A DNA stretch of 64,000 bases from assembly GCF_002797575.1 (NCBI RefSeq), contig NZ_PGTX01000001.1, forward strand, positions 124,001-188,000, read 5' to 3'. Source of the DNA: Polynucleobacter brandtiae (GTDB lineage Bacteria > Pseudomonadota > Gammaproteobacteria > Burkholderiales > Burkholderiaceae). Shown here one piece after another: positions 60,170-64,000 of the stretch. The translations under genes were made by a program, and so were the position numbers. Position 1 is the stretch's first letter; each line of letters starts with the position of its first letter. The notes beneath the pieces are model-generated. The model was given only the letters and a program-made list of their open reading frames with translations. It did not search any database and was not told the DNA's origin.

Positions 60170-61123
60170 TTATTCCGCCTGAATTGAAAGATAAACGTTG
60201 AAGGCGTTCATCCGATTGGCGGCCCTAAATAAGGGCATTCCATCATATTCTGACCAATCAGCCTGTAGGTAGGCCGCTTCAAACGGGTCGAGATTGACGG
60301 CTGCATTTGTCATAACCTCACGTAAATACTTCAAGTAATTTCTAGTGAAAGTAATATCTGCTGGTGGATTGGTGGAGTAGGCACCATGCCCTGGGATAAC
60401 AATGCTGGGATCAGACTGATTAATCTGATCTAAAGCAGCCAACCACCCCCGACTATCGGCATTTCCTACAAACGGGATGCGTCCTCGAAAGACTAAATCT
60501 CCGGCAAACAAGACCTTTTCTGATGGAATATTAACAATTAAATCTTCAGGAGCATGGGCAGGCCCCACTCTACTGATTAAAAAATCGGTGCCGCCGATGG
60601 TCAACTTCATTGTTTGATCGATCCAAATATCTGCAGGAGTCAACCTAGTGCTGGCATTCACCCAGGGAGCAAAATCAACTCTAGATGCGATTAATCGTTG
60701 CTTGGCGGTCTCAGAGGAGAGGTAGCTTCTACCCTCTGCTTGGGCGTATATTTTTGCCCCAATTTTTTTAAATTCTTGTAATCCATATACATGATCTGCG
60801 TGGTAATGCGTGACGATTACTGCCACGATTTTTTGGGGGGTTATCTTTTTAATTTCACCGATTAATTTAAGCGCTAGGGTTGGCGAGCCCAAAGCATCGA
60901 TCACCACCACCCCCTTGGGCGTCACGACAAAGCCGGCGTTAGAAATAAAGTTTTGGTTTTTACTACTGCCTAGCTCTGCAAAACCTTGCACAAAATAAGT
61001 ATGCGGCGCTACTTGAACAGGCTTTAGGTTAATTGTATTGATTGACGGGTTTTCTTGCGCAATTGCAGGGGCAAAAAAAAGGATCCCCGCAATAAAAAAA
61101 CCACAAGCTTGAAGGAGTGGCAT
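60170..61123 (-). CDS. Periplasmic MBL-fold metallohydrolase (SoxH-like)
   Basis: A 317-residue protein with a signal peptide (about 1-22, ending AIAQ). The zinc-site motifs are THYHADHVYG (about 105-114), GPAHAPEDL (about 186), FAGDLVFRG and PGHGAY. The same type of hydrolase (SoxH or quinoprotein-associated) occurs next to sox genes in many bacteria, where its role is not settled. It starts six bases after the DsrE-like gene and is followed 59 bases later by the cytochrome. Confidence 0.86.
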   Translation of the reverse strand: MPLLQACGFFIAGILFFAPAIAQENPSINTINLKPVQVAPHTYFVQGFAELGSSKNQNFISNAGFVVTPKGVVVIDALGSPTLALKLIGEIKKITPQKIVAVIVTHYHADHVYGLQEFKKIGAKIYAQAEGRSYLSSETAKQRLIASRVDFAPWVNASTRLTPADIWIDQTMKLTIGGTDFLISRVGPAHAPEDLIVNIPSEKVLFAGDLVFRGRIPFVGNADSRGWLAALDQINQSDPSIVIPGHGAYSTNPPADITFTRNYLKYLREVMTNAAVNLDPFEAAYLQADWSEYDGMPLFRAANRMNAFNVYLSIQAE

Positions 61124-61129
61124 GAGGGT

Positions 61130-61567
61130 CTATGGCTTGATATAGGCGAAGTGATCTTTGTATTGCAGGTCAGCGATACGAACCACACCAGATGGAGTGA
61201 AATCTGCATCAAGTACAAATTGATCTTTTTTCAAATTGCGATTTTTTAAAGTAATTTCGCATACTTCAAAACGAACCCCACGGGATTTCAAGGCAGAAAC
61301 TAAAGGGGCATATTCCACATTATTTTTCTTATCCTTAGCGCCGTCCATTAAAAGGTCGACACCATTTGCATGTGTGACCACAATAATCGTCGTGGTAGGA
61401 GCGGTATCTAAATGATTGCGGACATTACGGAGGCCCTTTAATCCCTGTGACTCAGCATCATCTATGTGATACACCACTTTAGTGGTGCCACTAGTCTGAG
61501 CGAATACAGCAGTGCCCAATCCAAAAGTTAATGCGATCGCTAGCAATGATCTTAAAAGAATTTTCAT
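61130..61567 (-). CDS. Exported DsrE-family protein
   Basis: A 145-residue protein with a signal peptide (about 1-23, ending AVFAQ) and a DsrE/DsrF-like fold: KVVYHIDDAESQGLKGLRNVRNH and TIIVVTHANGVDLLM. The single Cys in RFEVCEITLKNRN (about 106) is the likely sulfur-carrying residue. Members with signal peptides occur beside sox genes and may move sulfane sulfur in the periplasm, which is inference. It follows soxB by 21 bases. Confidence 0.85.
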   Translation of the reverse strand: MKILLRSLLAIALTFGLGTAVFAQTSGTTKVVYHIDDAESQGLKGLRNVRNHLDTAPTTTIIVVTHANGVDLLMDGAKDKKNNVEYAPLVSALKSRGVRFEVCEITLKNRNLKKDQFVLDADFTPSGVVRIADLQYKDHFAYIKP

Positions 61568-61588
61568 AGTTAATGCCTTTATTAATGT

Positions 61589-63319
61589 TTACAGAGAAAC
61601 CATGCCCGGGTTATTACGAATACCTTTGATAGTGGGCTCGTTTAATTTAACGGCCTTAACTACTTTTATATCACGTAAGTGACGCTCCATCACATCCCAA
61701 ATAGCTTCACCACCAGCATTTTTAGCTTCTTCACTTACTGGGGCCCAACCCGCAACTTTATAGGTTTTGGATGGCTCTATGTCTTTACCATTGAGTCGCA
61801 TATCAGATATCCGCTTACCGGCAGTTTGATTGGGGTCGATCGTGTATTGCATGCCACCAACACGAACCATATCACCGCCCTGCTGATAATAAGGATCCGG
61901 ATTAAAGAGGTTATCCGCAACATCCTCTAAGATAGTCTTGATGGTTTCCCCACTCATATTGGTAACAGTTGTATACGGGTAAGTAATCGCAGTTTGATCT
62001 AATAAATTCTCACGAGTAATAGCTTGCCCTGGTAACAAGCTTGTTCCCCAACGGAAACCTGGTGAGAAGGCAATCTCTGCATTCTTTTGAGCCATCAGGC
62101 CATCCAAGATGAGCTGATCAAAACTCCCGTTAAAATTTCCACGGCGATACAACAAACTATCGGTTGTCGCTAACTTTTCATTTAGCTTGGCCTCGTAAGG
62201 CGCCCTTATTTTTGTAATGAGCTGATTCATTACGGGATCAGCAGGGATCAAATTAGAAAAGATGGGAAATAATTTGTAGCGGAAGTCGACTGGCTTGCCA
62301 CCCTTGACATCGAAATCAAGAACACCTAAGAACTTACTATTCGAGCCCGCATTTGTAACAAGCGTGACGCCATTGGCATTTTTTACTTTAACGGGAATAG
62401 GCACTCCATCATGTGTATGCCCACCCATAATTGCATCTAGCCCTGTAACCCGTGATGCCATTTTAAGATCGACATCCATACCATTGTGAGAAAGAAGAAC
62501 AACTACTTTAGCTCCCTTTGCCTTTACTTCATTAATGGTTTTTTGCATGTTCTCTTCTTGGATACCATAGGTCCAATCAGGCGTAAAGTAGCGCGGGTTT
62601 GCAATCGGTGTATACGGGAAGGCCTGACCAATAATAGCTACCTGAATCCCATTTTGGACTTTCATGACATAGGGATTAAACACGGTGTCTCCAAAATCAG
62701 CCGTCTTAATATTTTGCGCAATAAAAGAGACCTTGCCCTTAAAGTCACCATCCACAATTTCCATGACCCGCTTCTCGCCTAAAGTCATTTCCCAGTGGGC
62801 TGTCATCACATCAACACCCATAGCTAAAGCAGCATCAACCATATCCTGGCCATTGGTCCAAAGTGCAGTACCAGAGCCCTGCCAGGTATCTCCACCATCA
62901 AGCAGCAGCGCTCCTGGACGACTCGCTTTCATTTGCTTAATCAAAGTGGTCATATGGGCAAAGCCTCCCATCTTTCCATAATTTTGAGATGCAGCTACAT
63001 AATCAAGATAGGTGAATGCGTGAGCATCACGCGTACCCGGAGCAATACCATTCGCTTTCAGAAAATATTGCCCAACTAGGTGCGGCGTCTTTCCCTCTTG
63101 TGACGCGATGCCAATATTGACATTCGGCTCACGAAAGTAGATGGGCAGCAGCTGTGCATGACAATCGGTGAAATGTAAAAAGTGGACATTACCGAACTTT
63201 GGCAAATCATAAAAATTTTTAGCCTTACTTTGCGCGTTTGCAAAATTAGACTGTAGACTCATGCCACCAGCCGAGGCTATAGCAAGGGCCTGTAAAAATT
63301 CTCGGCGATTAAGAGACAT
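61589..63319 (-). CDS. soxB: Thiosulfohydrolase SoxB
   Basis: A 576-residue dimanganese enzyme that hydrolyses sulfonate from SoxY-bound thiosulfate. The Tat signal LNRREFLQA begins at residue 3, so it is exported folded. The metal and catalytic segments FTDCHAQLLPIYFREP, LDGGDTWQGSG, TAHWEMTLG, LLSHNGMDVDL and GGHTHDGVP correspond to the 5'-nucleotidase-like core. Full length for SoxB. It is separated from soxX by a 57-base gap containing a strong hairpin, and is followed by the DsrE-like gene. Confidence 0.96.
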   Translation of the reverse strand: MSLNRREFLQALAIASAGGMSLQSNFANAQSKAKNFYDLPKFGNVHFLHFTDCHAQLLPIYFREPNVNIGIASQEGKTPHLVGQYFLKANGIAPGTRDAHAFTYLDYVAASQNYGKMGGFAHMTTLIKQMKASRPGALLLDGGDTWQGSGTALWTNGQDMVDAALAMGVDVMTAHWEMTLGEKRVMEIVDGDFKGKVSFIAQNIKTADFGDTVFNPYVMKVQNGIQVAIIGQAFPYTPIANPRYFTPDWTYGIQEENMQKTINEVKAKGAKVVVLLSHNGMDVDLKMASRVTGLDAIMGGHTHDGVPIPVKVKNANGVTLVTNAGSNSKFLGVLDFDVKGGKPVDFRYKLFPIFSNLIPADPVMNQLITKIRAPYEAKLNEKLATTDSLLYRRGNFNGSFDQLILDGLMAQKNAEIAFSPGFRWGTSLLPGQAITRENLLDQTAITYPYTTVTNMSGETIKTILEDVADNLFNPDPYYQQGGDMVRVGGMQYTIDPNQTAGKRISDMRLNGKDIEPSKTYKVAGWAPVSEEAKNAGGEAIWDVMERHLRDIKVVKAVKLNEPTIKGIRNNPGMVSL

Positions 63320-63334
63320 AGTAGTTTCCTTGTT

Positions 63335-63361
63335 AAAACAGGCCTTTCGGCCTGTTTTTTT
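63335..63361. terminator. Hairpin between soxX and soxB
   Basis: AAAACAGGCC (63335-63344) pairs perfectly with GGCCTGTTTT (63349-63358) around TTTC. In the sox (minus) direction the loop is GAAA and only four T's close the stem, so it may be a partial terminator or an mRNA-stabilising element. In the plus direction seven T's follow, so it could also block antisense transcription. Confidence 0.7.
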
Positions 63362-63376
63362 GATGTTGATTGATGT

Positions 63377-64000
63377 TTATTGATTTACTGGAGAAGCTGG
63401 GTCAAGAAGTAAAGCCATGACATCTTGCATCTGCTGCTCACTTAAGAGCTTGAAGTGACCAAAGCGCGGCATGTTACTGCAAGCGTTATAGGCCTTGGAA
63501 TTATTGATCCGATTCCAGGTGTACGTCACGATCTCTTGCGAATAACCACGTAATTTTCCATAGCCTGTCAGAGATGGGCCAATATTTCCATAGGAAACTT
63601 CTTTAGGGTCAATTTGATGGCAGTTGTAACAACCTCCGCCAACAACAGTATCTGCCTTATCGGACCAAGTTGCGCCGCGACCGCTTTGAGCAGTTGCCTC
63701 TCCTTTTTTCCAGTCACCAATATATTTTCCATCAGCAGGTTGCTTGATAGTTGACATATTGATCTTCTGAATTTTTTCACGCATTGCTGCGCCTTGCTTG
63801 CTATTAGCAAAAACAGGGTCCGAACAAAATTTTTGTGTTTCATCCTGCACAATTCGGTCAAGACCAGCAATACCATCAGCCCTAAAGCTATCCTGCATCA
63901 GCTTATTAAACTTAGGATCATTTTTTTGTTGCGCTAGAGCAGTAGTGTTAATCAAGCCAGAGAGCAAGATAAAACCGGTGACGGCTAAGATTTTCTTCAT
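63377..64000 (-). CDS. soxX: Sulfur-oxidation c-type cytochrome SoxX
   Basis: A 207-residue exported cytochrome with a signal peptide (about 1-23, ending ALAQ). The heme site is CYNCH with Cys124, Cys127 and His128, and Met177 in NMPRFGHF is the likely distal ligand. SoxX with SoxA links thiosulfate to the SoxY Cys. It is the longer SoxX form with an N-terminal helical extension carrying Cys59. The start codon is the last three bases of the window. soxA, soxY and soxZ are expected just beyond the right edge. Confidence 0.9.
   Translation of the reverse strand: MKKILAVTGFILLSGLINTTALAQQKNDPKFNKLMQDSFRADGIAGLDRIVQDETQKFCSDPVFANSKQGAAMREKIQKINMSTIKQPADGKYIGDWKKGEATAQSGRGATWSDKADTVVGGGCYNCHQIDPKEVSYGNIGPSLTGYGKLRGYSQEIVTYTWNRINNSKAYNACSNMPRFGHFKLLSEQQMQDVMALLLDPASPVNQ

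Overview
The window looks like chromosome of a freshwater betaproteobacterium of the family Burkholderiaceae, most likely Polynucleobacter or a close relative. This rests on modest GC with dense, short-spaced genes, on conserved beta/gammaproteobacterial gene orders (mfd-ispD-ispF; tig-clpP-clpX-lon-tRNA-Val-ppiD; pyrG-kdsA-eno-ftsB; mltG-tmk-holB-tatD), and on the protein sequences. The genus is inferred from recognition, not from a search.

Layout. 1-7.2 kb: tail of a RimO-like gene, a beta-ketothiolase, serB and mfd on the minus strand, then divergent ispD-ispF. 7.2-15.2 kb: proteostasis block of tRNA-Leu(UAG), tig, clpP, clpX, lon, tRNA-Val(UAC) and a short ppiD. The lon gene has a candidate heat-shock promoter, and no hupB lies between lon and ppiD. 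15.2-31.1 kb: housekeeping genes tesA-like, a LolD/YbbA-type ATPase, purL, a spermidine-synthase-like gene, acnB, pyrG, kdsA, eno, ftsB, hslO and gltX. 31.1-31.5 kb: tRNA cluster Ala(GGC)-Glu(UUC)-Asp(GUC) closed by a strong terminator.

31.7-35.0 kb is the clearest accessory segment: an anthranilate-synthase-like pair (TrpE-like and TrpG-like). The TrpE-like gene is split by an intact IS3-family element (IS407-like) flanked by a TTAA duplication. The two halves are also out of frame with each other. A perfect 10-bp inverted repeat sits just before the likely start of the TrpE-like gene.

35.1-56.2 kb: mixed cell-envelope, metabolic and stress genes. These are an M48 lipoprotein, a secreted protein of unknown function, hyi-glxR, a YqiA-like esterase, a DUF3108 protein, a small potassium-channel-like protein, an ankyrin protein in the mltG-tmk-holB-tatD-ank operon, ygfZ, an NRDE protein, a PaaI-type thioesterase, selO, msrB, yciB, bolA, a parvulin, gloA, a GNAT/FemAB-like gene, a DUF1289 gene, ybiT and gcdH.

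56.2-64.0 kb: a single minus-strand block for sulfur chemistry. It reads soxX, soxB, a DsrE-like protein, a SoxH-like metallohydrolase, a small cytochrome c, a full-length YeeE/YedE transporter, a half-size YeeE/YedE pair, a TIGR01244 sulfurtransferase and selU. Together these fit periplasmic thiosulfate oxidation, sulfur-compound transport, and sulfur/selenium transfer to tRNA. The rest of the sox operon should lie beyond the right edge.

Two genome-wide habits stand out. Several genes have a good -10 box ending only 5-8 bases before the start codon, suggesting leaderless mRNAs. Four of about nine convergent gene pairs share one TTAA palindrome as both stop codons.
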